The position numbers were made by a program, and so were the translations under genes. This document shows, one piece after another, positions 1 through 7,128 of a stretch of 24,795 nt of DNA (position 1 is its first letter; each line of letters opens with the position of its first letter). Origin of the DNA: JAVBRU01 sp031547595 (GTDB lineage Bacteria > Bacillota > Clostridia > Christensenellales > Aristaeellaceae); the NCBI GenBank assembly GCA_031547595.1, contig JAVBRU010000106.1:1-24795 (forward strand), in the 5' to 3' direction. Below the pieces are notes generated by a model. That model was given only the letters and a program-made list of their open reading frames with translations. It was not told the DNA's origin and did no database searches.

Positions 1-836
1 GGATAGTTGCCAAACTGCCGGATCAGCACCACCAGCACGCCGCCGCCAATGGCGAACAGGATGCGGCCCTGCACCAGCATGGGGTTGGTCACATAATCCG
101 TGGCCATAAACACTGCTCCAAAGAGCACGCCGCCGGAGAGCACCGCGGTCAGCGGATCGCCGCCCAGTGCCCATGTCATCAGCGCCACAGAGGCTACAAA
201 CACCACCGGGATGTGCCAGCGGATCACGCGCATCACCAGCAGGTATGCAAGGCCCAGCAAAATGGCAATTTTACAGGTTTCGCCAATCGCACCGGGGATG
301 TTGCCAAGCAGCAAATCCAGCGTGCCGAAACGGCCAGGCACTGCCAGCGGCGTGGCGCTGGTCATGGCATCTGCCATCTGCGCGGTGGTTTCGCCAAGCA
401 AGCGCTGGGGCAGATACGCAACCGCCATGTGCGCGGGCCAGGATACCAGCAGCACCGCGCGCGCCGTCAACGCAGGGTTCAGGAAGTTGTGACCGATGCC
501 GCCAAAGAGCTGCTTCACAATAATGATAGCAAATATGCTGCCCACCGCGGGGATCCACAGCGGCACGGAAGAAGGCAGGTTGAGGCCCAGAATCAGCCCT
601 GTCACAACGGCGGACAGGTCGTCCACCCGCAGTGGCTTTTTAGCGAGCTTTTGCCATACGAGCTCTGCCAATACGGCGCAGAGCACTGATACCGCCAGCA
701 CCCAGGCCGCCCTTGCACCAAAGAAGTAAACACCTGCCGCCACGCAGGGCGTCAATGCCAGCAGCACATCCAGCATGATGCTGCGGGTGGTGGCATGGTC
801 GTGAATATGCGGCCCACTGGATAATCTGAGATTCAT
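1..836 (-). CDS. rnfD: RnfD, membrane subunit of the Rnf ion-translocating complex (partial, C-terminus beyond the window)
   Basis: Integral membrane subunit of the Rnf ferredoxin:NAD+ oxidoreductase, related to NqrB, which carries a covalently bound FMN. I translated the open frame from ATG at 836; about 278 residues lie in the window and the end is cut off. It starts MNLRLSSGPHIHDH, has several hydrophobic segments, and contains the family stretch running from LNLPSSVPLW to the KQLFGGIGHNFLNPA segment. The motif TSATPLA gives Thr162 as the likely FMN attachment residue (S/T-x-A-T-P-L in RnfD/NqrB). The start lies 3 nt beyond the rnfC stop and has GGAGG about 10 nt upstream, so it belongs to the rnfC operon. 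The rest of the complex (rnfG, E, A, B) is expected past position 1; this is inferred from the usual order and not seen. Confidence 0.93.
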   Translation of the reverse strand, partial: MNLRLSSGPHIHDHATTRSIMLDVLLALTPCVAAGVYFFGARAAWVLAVSVLCAVLAELVWQKLAKKPLRVDDLSAVVTGLILGLNLPSSVPLWIPAVGSIFAIIIVKQLFGGIGHNFLNPALTARAVLLVSWPAHMAVAYLPQRLLGETTAQMADAMTSATPLAVPGRFGTLDLLLGNIPGAIGETCKIAILLGLAYLLVMRVIRWHIPVVFVASVALMTWALGGDPLTAVLSGGVLFGAVFMATDYVTNPMLVQGRILFAIGGGVLVVLIRQFGNY

Positions 837-839
837 GCG

Positions 840-2159
840 TCAAATCCTCCTTGCCGCGATCAATTCACGCGCGTTGCGGAAAGAAGCCACCAGCCAGCGG
901 CGCGCCGGACACACATAGGCGCAGCTGCCGCACAGCATGCAGTCCATCAAATGATGATCCTTGGCCGCTTTCAGGTCGTTCCCATCGCAAAAGTTTTTAA
1001 GTTTATAAGGGTCCAGCCCCATAGGGCAGGCCGTCACGCAGCGGCCGCAACGGATGCAAGCCGTTTCCTCGCGGGATTTGGACTCCTTTACGTTCAGCGC
1101 CACGATGCCGTTGGTGGCCTTCGTCATAGCCACGGTATCGGTGGGCGCACAAATGCCCGTCATGCTGCCGCCGGCAAAAATCTTGCCTGCTTCCTCGCTG
1201 TAGCCGCCGCACGCGCCAATGGCATCCTGAAATATCGTGCCAATACGCAGACGCAGGTTATCGGGATTGCGCACGCAGCCCGTAACGGTCGTAATACGGC
1301 TGACCAGCGGCCTGCCGTCGATCACCGCATCAGCAATGGCCGCAGCCGTGCCCACGTTGATGACCACCACATGCACGTCCATCGGCAATGCGCCGCTTGG
1401 CACTTCGCGGCCGGTGACCGCTTTGATCAGCTGCTTTTCGCCGCCTTGCGGGTACTTGGCACGAAGCGCTATCACCTCTACCCCATCGCGTCCATACGCA
1501 GCCTTGGTGACGGCGTCGATGGCATCGGGCTTATTATCTTCAATGGCAATGACGCCGCGCGCAACATTCAGCGCGCGCATCACAGCGCGAAGCCCGTCCA
1601 CCACGCGCACCGGGCTTTCCAGCATCAGGCGGTGGTCGGCCGTTAAAAAAGTCTCACACTCCGCGCCGTTGAGGATGATGGTATCAATCGTTTTGTCCGG
1701 CGGGATGGTCAGTTTGGCGTGGGTGGGGAAACAAGCGCCGCCCATGCCGCAAATGCCTGCAGCCTGGATGGCGGGGATAATTTTCTTGGCATCCGCATGC
1801 TCCACATTGCCAAGGCCGACAAGCGGCACCCAATCGTCCATAAAATTGTTTTGGATGGTGACGCACATGCTGGGGCCGCGCTGCAATTGCTGGCGCATGC
1901 CCACTTCGATCACCTCGCCGCTGACGGACGCGTGCACAGGAATGCCGCGCGGCCCCACTGCTTCGCCAATGACTTGGCCCATCAGCACATGCTCGCCCTT
2001 TTTGACGATGGGCGTGCTGGGCGCGCCCAAGTGCATGTCCATGGGGATGCACACGGTGTCAGACACAAAATCTCGCACGGGCTTTTCCCGTGTCGGCTTT
2101 TTGCCACCCTTCAGCTCGTGCAGCGGGTGGATGCCGCCCGGGAATGTGTACTTTTTCAA
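840..2159 (-). CDS. rnfC: RnfC, soluble NADH/ferredoxin-side iron-sulfur subunit of the Rnf complex
   Basis: Peripheral cytoplasmic subunit of Rnf that links NAD(H) to the membrane subunits. The protein has about 439 residues. An N-terminal FPGGIHP motif is followed by a barrel-sandwich hybrid segment, then the Rossmann-like NADH/FMN domain with the conserved GAECETFLTADHRLML stretch. Two C-terminal [4Fe-4S] motifs are CxxCxxCxxxCP at about residues 368-378 and 407-417 (CIRCGRCVTACP and CMLCGSCAYVCP). I prefer a TTG start at 2159 because AAAGGTGG lies 8 nt upstream. The GTG at 2171 sits inside that Shine-Dalgarno stretch and lacks its own. The gene follows the double-FMN protein after about 30 nt and precedes rnfD by 3 nt. 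Length and motifs are ordinary for clostridial RnfC. Confidence 0.95.
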   Translation of the reverse strand: MKKYTFPGGIHPLHELKGGKKPTREKPVRDFVSDTVCIPMDMHLGAPSTPIVKKGEHVLMGQVIGEAVGPRGIPVHASVSGEVIEVGMRQQLQRGPSMCVTIQNNFMDDWVPLVGLGNVEHADAKKIIPAIQAAGICGMGGACFPTHAKLTIPPDKTIDTIILNGAECETFLTADHRLMLESPVRVVDGLRAVMRALNVARGVIAIEDNKPDAIDAVTKAAYGRDGVEVIALRAKYPQGGEKQLIKAVTGREVPSGALPMDVHVVVINVGTAAAIADAVIDGRPLVSRITTVTGCVRNPDNLRLRIGTIFQDAIGACGGYSEEAGKIFAGGSMTGICAPTDTVAMTKATNGIVALNVKESKSREETACIRCGRCVTACPMGLDPYKLKNFCDGNDLKAAKDHHLMDCMLCGSCAYVCPARRWLVASFRNARELIAARRI

Positions 2160-2189
2160 GCAAAACCCCACCTTTCACGCTTGCAATAA

Positions 2190-3200
2190 TCACTTGATAT
2201 TTTCGACTTCCGTGCAAATTTGATTGACAACATTCACCACACTCTTGGTGCTGCCAGTGGCGGAGGTGATGGCGTCAATGGTGCTTTCGTTTGCCGCTTC
2301 ACCCTCCAAAATCACTTGCAGCGGGGCAACTTTGCCCCCAAACTGATCGATAAAGCTTTGCTCCAGCATCTTTTGCCCATAGCCCGGCGTTTCGTTGAAG
2401 GAATCGCCGCCAATGGTGATGCCCAGGATTTTGCCGTCCGCCGCCATCGCCACGGCGATTTCAACGGGCGCTTTGAAACCCTCCGCCGTCGTCAGCTGCG
2501 CCACATAGCCCAGTGTTTCGCCGGCCTGGTTAGCTTTTACGCAAAAGTCCAGCGCGCTGCCAGCGGGAAGCGTGACATCTGCAAACTCGTCCGCATCCGG
2601 GAAATACAGGCTCTGCGCGGTGGGCTTGATCTGTTCTTCAGCAGGCAGCATCATAAAAGCGATCTCGTTGCTGGCCGTATTGACCGCTGATGTAACGGCA
2701 TTGCTGGTGATGGTGGCGGCGGTGATGGCATCAATGGTGCTATCCCCCGCCACACCGCCGGCCTTGATCACCGTCAGCGGCGCGGCCTTGCCCGTAAACT
2801 GATCCATAAACGCCTTGTCCTTGGCTTTGGCACCAAGGCCCGCAGTCTCCGCAAAGGAGGCGCCGCCCACCGATATGCCCAGGATTTCGCCATCGGCTTT
2901 TTGCCCGACCGTCACTTCCACAGGGCCGCCAAAGCCCGTGGCGGTGATGCGCGCCACATAGCCCACCACTTCGCCGTCCTTTTGTCCGGCAAAGAGGGAA
3001 TCCAGCTTGCTGCCCTCCGGCAGCTTGATTTCTTCAAAGGCTTCCGCCTCGGGCACAAGCTGCTTGCGCGTATTTTCCGCGGCAATAGCCTCTTGTTCAA
3101 TAATAACATCCTTGGTCACTTCGTTTGTCATGCCCAGGCAAAGCGCGGCTACAACGGTGATAATGGTGAGCACCAGCCAGGCTGCAAGTCTCTTCTTCAT
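2190..3200 (-). CDS. Membrane-anchored protein with two tandem FMN-binding (RnfG/PplA-type) domains
   Basis: The protein has 336 residues. An N-terminal hydrophobic anchor (about residues 7-24) is followed by two homologous extracytoplasmic FMN-binding domains, at about 80-176 and 228-326. Each domain repeats the same pattern (GYVA..., GxILGI, IGG/VGG, STIDAIT). Each ends in a probable flavinylation motif: DAITAATITS with Thr163 and DAITSATGST with Thr315. In NqrC/RnfG such Thr residues receive FMN from FAD through ApbE. There is no convincing lipobox (Cys21 follows Leu), so it is probably a signal-anchor protein. RnfG normally has one such domain in about 200 residues. The Listeria PplA lipoprotein has two, so this resembles PplA in layout but is anchored like RnfG. 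The ATG overlaps the upstream stop by 4 bp (ATGA), implying translational coupling to the FAD synthetase fusion. The second motif deviates (G-S after AT), so its FMN loading is less certain. Confidence 0.9.
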   Translation of the reverse strand: MKKRLAAWLVLTIITVVAALCLGMTNEVTKDVIIEQEAIAAENTRKQLVPEAEAFEEIKLPEGSKLDSLFAGQKDGEVVGYVARITATGFGGPVEVTVGQKADGEILGISVGGASFAETAGLGAKAKDKAFMDQFTGKAAPLTVIKAGGVAGDSTIDAITAATITSNAVTSAVNTASNEIAFMMLPAEEQIKPTAQSLYFPDADEFADVTLPAGSALDFCVKANQAGETLGYVAQLTTAEGFKAPVEIAVAMAADGKILGITIGGDSFNETPGYGQKMLEQSFIDQFGGKVAPLQVILEGEAANESTIDAITSATGSTKSVVNVVNQICTEVENIK

Positions 3201-4282
3201 ATGATATTCTCCCCTTCATGTTTCGGGTTTGGATCTACACTGCGCCCCAGCATATCCGAGGCGGTTTTTTGATCGCCCCCAGCCAAAGCACGGCGAATGG
3301 CTGTGCTGGATACGGGCGTGCCGTCAGGCAAGGTCACAGGTTGTACCACAGTGAGAGCGATGTCGGCCTTCTCACATAGCGTGCGCAGCTTATCAACGTC
3401 TGTGTCACCTAGATGGCCAAAGCGGTGATCATAGCCTACCACCACATGGCGCGCCTGCAACTGATCAAGTACAATCTTACGGAAAAAATCCTCCCCGCTC
3501 ATCCCGCGCATTTCTTCATCAAAGGGGCTGACCACCACCTCATCCGCACCAGCTTCCAGCAGCAAGGCACGCTTTTGATCGGCAGAAGTCAGCTCTTCCT
3601 CGTTGGATTTTCCCAGTGCGCGCGCGGGCAAACGATCAAACGTATGGACGCACACACGCCATCCTGCTTGATCCGCAATGCTCCTGGCACGCCGGATCAA
3701 TGCCACATGGCCTTTGTGCACCCCATCAAAAAAGCCAAGACATACGACTGCTGGAGCCTTCGTAGGCATACTCTCCTTTTGCTTTGGTAATAAACCACCT
3801 TTATGGAACGCGCCGAGGGTGTTCAGCGCGGCAACGCCGGTCAGCGCGCCGCTGACAACAGCGGCCAGCAGCAGCCAGGGGGCAAAGGAAAACGCCACAA
3901 AGCTCCCCAACAATAACCTTGACACCAACAATTGCCCGATAATATGCAGGACTCCGCCCGCGATACTGACCCCGACAACACTGACATGCGGCGCACGGTA
4001 GAGGAACATCATGATCAGCACGCTCAGCACACCGCCGCCAAGGGCATACAGCATGCTTTGCACCTGGCCAAACAGCAGCGCGCTGAGCATTACTTTCAGC
4101 AGCATCAGCAGCCATGTCCACTTTGCTCCCACTGTATATAGTGCAAACAGCAGCACCGTGTTGGATAAACCAAGTTTTATTCCGGGAACGCCCGGCACGA
4201 GGACAAATATGCTTTCGATATACCCAAGCACCAGCATGACCGCCGTCAGCATGGCGCATCGGGTAATTATTTTGGCCTGCAT
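3197..4282 (-). CDS. Fusion of a Gx-family (EetB-like) membrane protein and an FAD synthetase (RibF N-terminal) domain
   Basis: The protein has 361 residues. Residues 1-160 form a hydrophobic domain of the Hpre_diP_synt_I/Gx transporter family (related to ECF S-components), with typical segments such as PGIKLGLSNTVLLFALY and GGVLSVLIM. Residues about 178-348 form an FMN adenylyltransferase domain with GFFDGVHKGH (183-192), GYDHRFG (283-289) and the SSTAIRRAL segment. The riboflavin kinase domain of bifunctional RibF is absent, so the predicted reaction is FMN + ATP to FAD only. The frame is open across the junction. Inside it, ATG at 3769 (residue 172) follows AAAAGGAG, a remnant or working start for a separate FAD synthetase. 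AAAGGG and a good promoter precede the 4282 start. Context (NusG-II upstream, double-FMN protein downstream) suggests FAD supply for ApbE flavinylation. Direct coupling of synthesis and export is my inference. Confidence 0.9.
   Translation of the reverse strand: MQAKIITRCAMLTAVMLVLGYIESIFVLVPGVPGIKLGLSNTVLLFALYTVGAKWTWLLMLLKVMLSALLFGQVQSMLYALGGGVLSVLIMMFLYRAPHVSVVGVSIAGGVLHIIGQLLVSRLLLGSFVAFSFAPWLLLAAVVSGALTGVAALNTLGAFHKGGLLPKQKESMPTKAPAVVCLGFFDGVHKGHVALIRRARSIADQAGWRVCVHTFDRLPARALGKSNEEELTSADQKRALLLEAGADEVVVSPFDEEMRGMSGEDFFRKIVLDQLQARHVVVGYDHRFGHLGDTDVDKLRTLCEKADIALTVVQPVTLPDGTPVSSTAIRRALAGGDQKTASDMLGRSVDPNPKHEGENII
3767..3780 (-). promoter_or_regulatory. Possible internal ribosome binding site and start for a stand-alone FAD synthetase
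   Basis: AAAAGGAG is followed by AGT and an in-frame ATG (3769-3767) exactly at the junction between the membrane and nucleotidyltransferase domains. The spacing of about 3 nt is short, so initiation may be weak. It may be a relic of two separate genes that fused by loss of a stop codon, or it may still yield a soluble 190-residue FAD synthetase beside the fused form. Confidence 0.4.
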
Positions 4283-4315
4283 ATACGTCCCTTTCGTCCT
4301 TTGATGCTCTGAAGT

Positions 4316-4345
4316 ATCCTATCACAGAAGCCATATTATTGTCAA
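4316..4345 (-). promoter_or_regulatory. Sigma-A-type promoter for the Gx-FAD synthetase / double-FMN / rnf operon
   Basis: On the minus strand a perfect TTGACA (4345-4340) lies 18 nt before TAGGAT (4321-4316). TG placed one base before the hexamer gives an extended -10. Transcription would start near 4309, leaving a leader of about 27 nt to the ATG at 4282. This lets the flavin/Rnf genes be expressed independently of the NusG-II gene upstream. Confidence 0.75.
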
Positions 4346-4381
4346 GATCAGCGCAACATATTGTATGGAAGTTAGTACGCC

Positions 4382-4774
4382 CTATACATCTGGTAGATTC
4401 GTGTTTGTTGGCTCTGTCAACACCAGCTCCACTACCACACCATGGGGCAGGCAAATAATGCTGTTCCCCATCGCACGCTTGCCATAGTTGCCTGCGTCCA
4501 GCATCCCCTGCGCCACGCACAGCTGGTTTTTGCAGGAGGAAAACTGCATGCATACATGGCCGTCTTTAATTTGGATGATATTCAGTGCGCCATTCTCTCC
4601 TGCGATTTCAATCGTTTGCTCATTATATAAGGAAGCAGTTTGCCTAAGTGTGTTGTGCTGATAAATGCGAATTTCACCATTTGGGGTACCCTTTTGCGCA
4701 AGCTGCGCCAGCAAAAAGGCCAGCAAAACAATACAGATTGCCGCCCCAATCACCCACACATCCCTGCGCTTCAT
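4382..4774 (-). CDS. NusG domain II-containing membrane protein (EetA-like)
   Basis: A small protein of 130 residues with one N-terminal transmembrane segment (about 7-26) followed by a NusG_II beta domain. The family hallmark is a Cys pair and a distal ICLP motif: SSCKNQLCVAQG (Cys81, Cys86) and NSIICLPHGVVVE (105-116). The domain should lie outside the membrane. Proteins of this family commonly sit next to Gx transporters and flavinylated proteins in Firmicutes, and EetA of the Listeria extracellular electron transfer locus is of this kind. Its molecular role is not known, and the Cys pair could be redox-active or structural. The start has a weak GGAG about 9 nt upstream. It lies about 100 bp before the Gx-FAD synthetase gene, with a promoter in between. 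Confidence 0.83.
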   Translation of the reverse strand: MKRRDVWVIGAAICIVLLAFLLAQLAQKGTPNGEIRIYQHNTLRQTASLYNEQTIEIAGENGALNIIQIKDGHVCMQFSSCKNQLCVAQGMLDAGNYGKRAMGNSIICLPHGVVVELVLTEPTNTNLPDV

Positions 4775-4799
4775 TGCTTCACACTCCGCTCACGATAGG

Positions 4800-4826
4800 A
4801 AGGGCTGCCACTTGACGGCAGCCCTT
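4800..4826 (-). terminator. Hairpin downstream of the UMF1 transporter gene, probably a weak terminator
   Basis: Perfect 10-bp inverted repeat AAGGGCTGCC / GGCAGCCCTT with a 7-nt loop, 17 bp past the stop of the transporter gene. On the minus strand it is followed by CCTATCG and not by a T-run, so termination may be incomplete. Some transcription could reach the NusG-II gene 26 bp further on, which shows no clear promoter of its own. Confidence 0.55.
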
Positions 4827-4842
4827 CAAAGGAAAAATCAAT

Positions 4843-6327
4843 TCAACGCCCTTCGATGGCGTCCAGTTCTTTATGACCCACTTGCAGGATCACAAAGCCG
4901 ATCAGGAACAGTATAATCAACGATATGACGCCGTAAGAAGAACGCCCCGTCCAGCTGGCAATGGCCGCATACAGCACCGGCCCCAGCACCGCGGCAAACT
5001 TGCCAAAGATGTCAAAGAAGCCAAAATATTCGTTGGAGCGGTCCTTGGGCACAATCTTGCCAAAGTAGGAGCGGGAAACTGCCTGAATACCGCCCTGCAC
5101 AGTGCCCACCAGCACCGCCATCATCCAAAACAGCGTGGCAGAGAAGGAAATCGCCTGTTGATAAGCATCGATCACGTCTTTGTTCTGATCTACAAACGCA
5201 AGGATCTGGGCATCCAGCTCCGCTGAGGAAGTAACCAGCTCTGCCGTTTTGCCTTCCTTCCATGCAGTGATATATTTGGCGTAGGCGTCGCGGGTTTCTT
5301 TCTCGTCCTCGGCGGCGATCTGAAGGAAGGCAATCTCGCTATCCAGCGCGTCTTCATATTTCTGCTGATGCGGTTCCAAAGAGAAGCCCATATAGAACCC
5401 CACGATGCAAATCACAATATACACCAGAATCGCACCGGAGAGCGCCTTACGCGCACTGATCTTCTGGGATAGGCGGCTGAACCAGATGGAACAGGGTACA
5501 GCTACAATCTGTGTGACCATCAGGGCGATGATCATGCCCGTTGCGCCAAGGCCCAGGATGGTGCCATATGCGGTAGAAATGCTGATGATGGTGCCCACGC
5601 CGTCAATATAGAAGAAGTAGGCAACCACAAACAGGAACAGGCCCTTGGTCTTCATAATGTCTTTTGCGGTATGCCAGATATTGCGGAACGTTTGCTTGAT
5701 GGAATGCTCGCCGGTGCGCTCGATGTAATGCTCCTGCTGCACGTTCTTAAAGAACGGGACGGAGAACGCCAGCCACCACACGCTGGTGATGAGGATGGAG
5801 AACTTCTGCGCCACGGGGCTGCTGTACCCAAGCACCATCAGTACGGCAATAGAAATCACAAACGGGATGGTGCTGCCGCCGATATAGCCCATGGCATAGC
5901 CCCAGGAGGATACCTTGTCCATGCGGTCGTCGGTGGTCACGTCCGTGAGGAAGGAATCGTAGAACAGGCAAGAGCCGGAGAAGCCGATGCGGGAGAAGAT
6001 ATAGAACACCATCAGCAGCTTCCAGTTGTCTGTGAAAGCCAGCAGCGCCGTTGCAACAACACCCAGCAGCATAAAGCCCGTGAAGAGCTTTTTCTTCATG
6101 CCTTTAAAGTCTGCCGCCGCACCCAGAATGGGCGCCAGCAGCGCCACAACAAAGGTAGCGACAGAGGTGGCCAAGCTCCAGCTGGCATCGCCGCCCGCGC
6201 CTGCCATGCTGACAAAAATGGTTGGGAAAATTGCCGCCATGATGTTGGTTGCGTACACCGAGTTGGCCCAGTCATACATGATCCAGCCCCACTCTTTGCG
6301 GGTGAAGCGCTTTTGCTTTTCTTCCAC
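4843..6327 (-). CDS. UMF1-family MFS transporter (Atg22/vacuole-effluxer-like)
   Basis: Polytopic membrane protein of about 494 residues, probably 12 transmembrane segments. It has the family signature WGWIMYDWANSVYATNI near the N-terminus (about residues 11-27) and the segment SFLTDVTTDDRMDKVSSWGYAMGY. A long charged, helical hydrophilic insert (HQQKYEDALDSEIAF to AELDAQILAFVD) lies in the second half, with a GxxQAVSRSYFGKIVP motif after it. UMF1 members are major-facilitator exporters; the bacterial substrate is unknown. I choose the GTG at 6327 because AAGGAGATGGGG lies directly upstream. The ATG at 6363 overlaps the -10 element and would not be transcribed. The gene is single and divergent from the holin gene, and a hairpin follows its stop. 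It may or may not relate to the flavin genes downstream. Confidence 0.88.
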   Translation of the reverse strand: MEEKQKRFTRKEWGWIMYDWANSVYATNIMAAIFPTIFVSMAGAGGDASWSLATSVATFVVALLAPILGAAADFKGMKKKLFTGFMLLGVVATALLAFTDNWKLLMVFYIFSRIGFSGSCLFYDSFLTDVTTDDRMDKVSSWGYAMGYIGGSTIPFVISIAVLMVLGYSSPVAQKFSILITSVWWLAFSVPFFKNVQQEHYIERTGEHSIKQTFRNIWHTAKDIMKTKGLFLFVVAYFFYIDGVGTIISISTAYGTILGLGATGMIIALMVTQIVAVPCSIWFSRLSQKISARKALSGAILVYIVICIVGFYMGFSLEPHQQKYEDALDSEIAFLQIAAEDEKETRDAYAKYITAWKEGKTAELVTSSAELDAQILAFVDQNKDVIDAYQQAISFSATLFWMMAVLVGTVQGGIQAVSRSYFGKIVPKDRSNEYFGFFDIFGKFAAVLGPVLYAAIASWTGRSSYGVISLIILFLIGFVILQVGHKELDAIEGR

Positions 6328-6363
6328 GTCCCCATCTCCTTCACGAAATTGGTCGATAGGCAC

Positions 6364-6392
6364 ATTATACTAGATTACCAATCAAATGGAAA
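6364..6392 (-). promoter_or_regulatory. Promoter of the UMF1 transporter gene
   Basis: On the minus strand TTTCCA (6392-6387) is followed after 17 nt by a perfect TATAAT (6369-6364). Transcription would start near 6357, about 30 nt before the GTG start at 6327. This element decides the start codon of the gene. Confidence 0.7.
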
Positions 6393-6461
6393 GCAGAAAT
6401 TTCTAAAGAATCGGTTAATGTTATAGCATAACGCGCATATCCTCATGCAGGGGGGATGGGC

Positions 6462-6911
6462 ATGAAGGATTTTGTTGCCGATGCATGGGATATCCTGCTG
6501 CGCCTGCTGGCTGCGGGGATTGGGCTTGTCCGCAACCAGAATGACGCGCTGGGTGCGCTTGTTTTCTGCATCGCGGCAGATTACATGACGGGGCTGACGC
6601 TGGGCGTGCTGGGGAAAAGCCTGAAGACAAACAACGGCAGGCTATCTGCCCGCATAAGCTTTGAAGGGCTGCTCAAAAAAGCGCTGATGCTGCTGGTGAT
6701 TTTGCTGGCCGCGGTGCTGGATCAGCTTTCCGGGCAGCAGAATATGCTTCGCAATGCTGTCACCTGGTTCTATATATGTAATGAAGGGATCAGTCTTACA
6801 GAGAATTTGGCACTGCTTGGCGTACCCATCCCCGCCTTCCTCAAAAACGCGCTGGAAACCATGAAAAGTCAAAAAGAATCCGCCCCTGCCACCTCTGGAA
6901 AGTTACGGTAA
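6462..6911 (+). CDS. Phage-type holin (phage_holin_4 / toxin-secretion holin family)
   Basis: Small membrane protein of 149 residues with three hydrophobic stretches. It contains the family motif ADYMTG (residues 39-44) and a downstream GLLKKALMLLVILLAAVLD segment, followed by the segment FYICNEGISLTENLALLGVPIP. Holins of this group form membrane lesions that release endolysins or, in some clostridia, export large toxins. The ATG at 6462 has AGGGGGG 6 nt upstream; the ATG at 6456 would be too close to it. Two plus-strand cell-wall genes follow, the second of them a signal-less NlpC/P60 enzyme, which suits a lysis cassette. No other phage gene is seen here, so a domesticated or cargo role is as likely as a live prophage. 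Confidence 0.85.
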   Translation: MKDFVADAWDILLRLLAAGIGLVRNQNDALGALVFCIAADYMTGLTLGVLGKSLKTNNGRLSARISFEGLLKKALMLLVILLAAVLDQLSGQQNMLRNAVTWFYICNEGISLTENLALLGVPIPAFLKNALETMKSQKESAPATSGKLR

Positions 6912-7128
6912 CACGGTTCTTATACGCTTCTCAAAAAAGGCAGATTTTGCGCGGATTTGCAGTAATCCACCACAGTGTGCGGCTGGAATATTGCGGTAAA
7001 TGCCGCGAAAAGCACCATGTTTTGGCAGCTTTTTAGCCGTTTTTGCCGGAACAAATCCCCTTGGACGTTCGTATTTAGGGTGTACGGCAAATGCATCAGC
7101 CGTAGAAATTACAAGGGAGGAATACCGG

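Noticed and set aside
6325..6363. ATG at 6363 as the start of the UMF1 transporter
   Set aside because: It coincides with the TATAAT element and lies upstream of the predicted transcription start. GTG at 6327 has AAGGAG.
6419..6431. GTTATAGCATAAC inverted repeat in the UMF1/holin intergenic region as an operator
   Set aside because: It is only a 5-bp half-site with a 3-nt spacer in AT-rich DNA, could arise by chance, and no regulator is adjacent.
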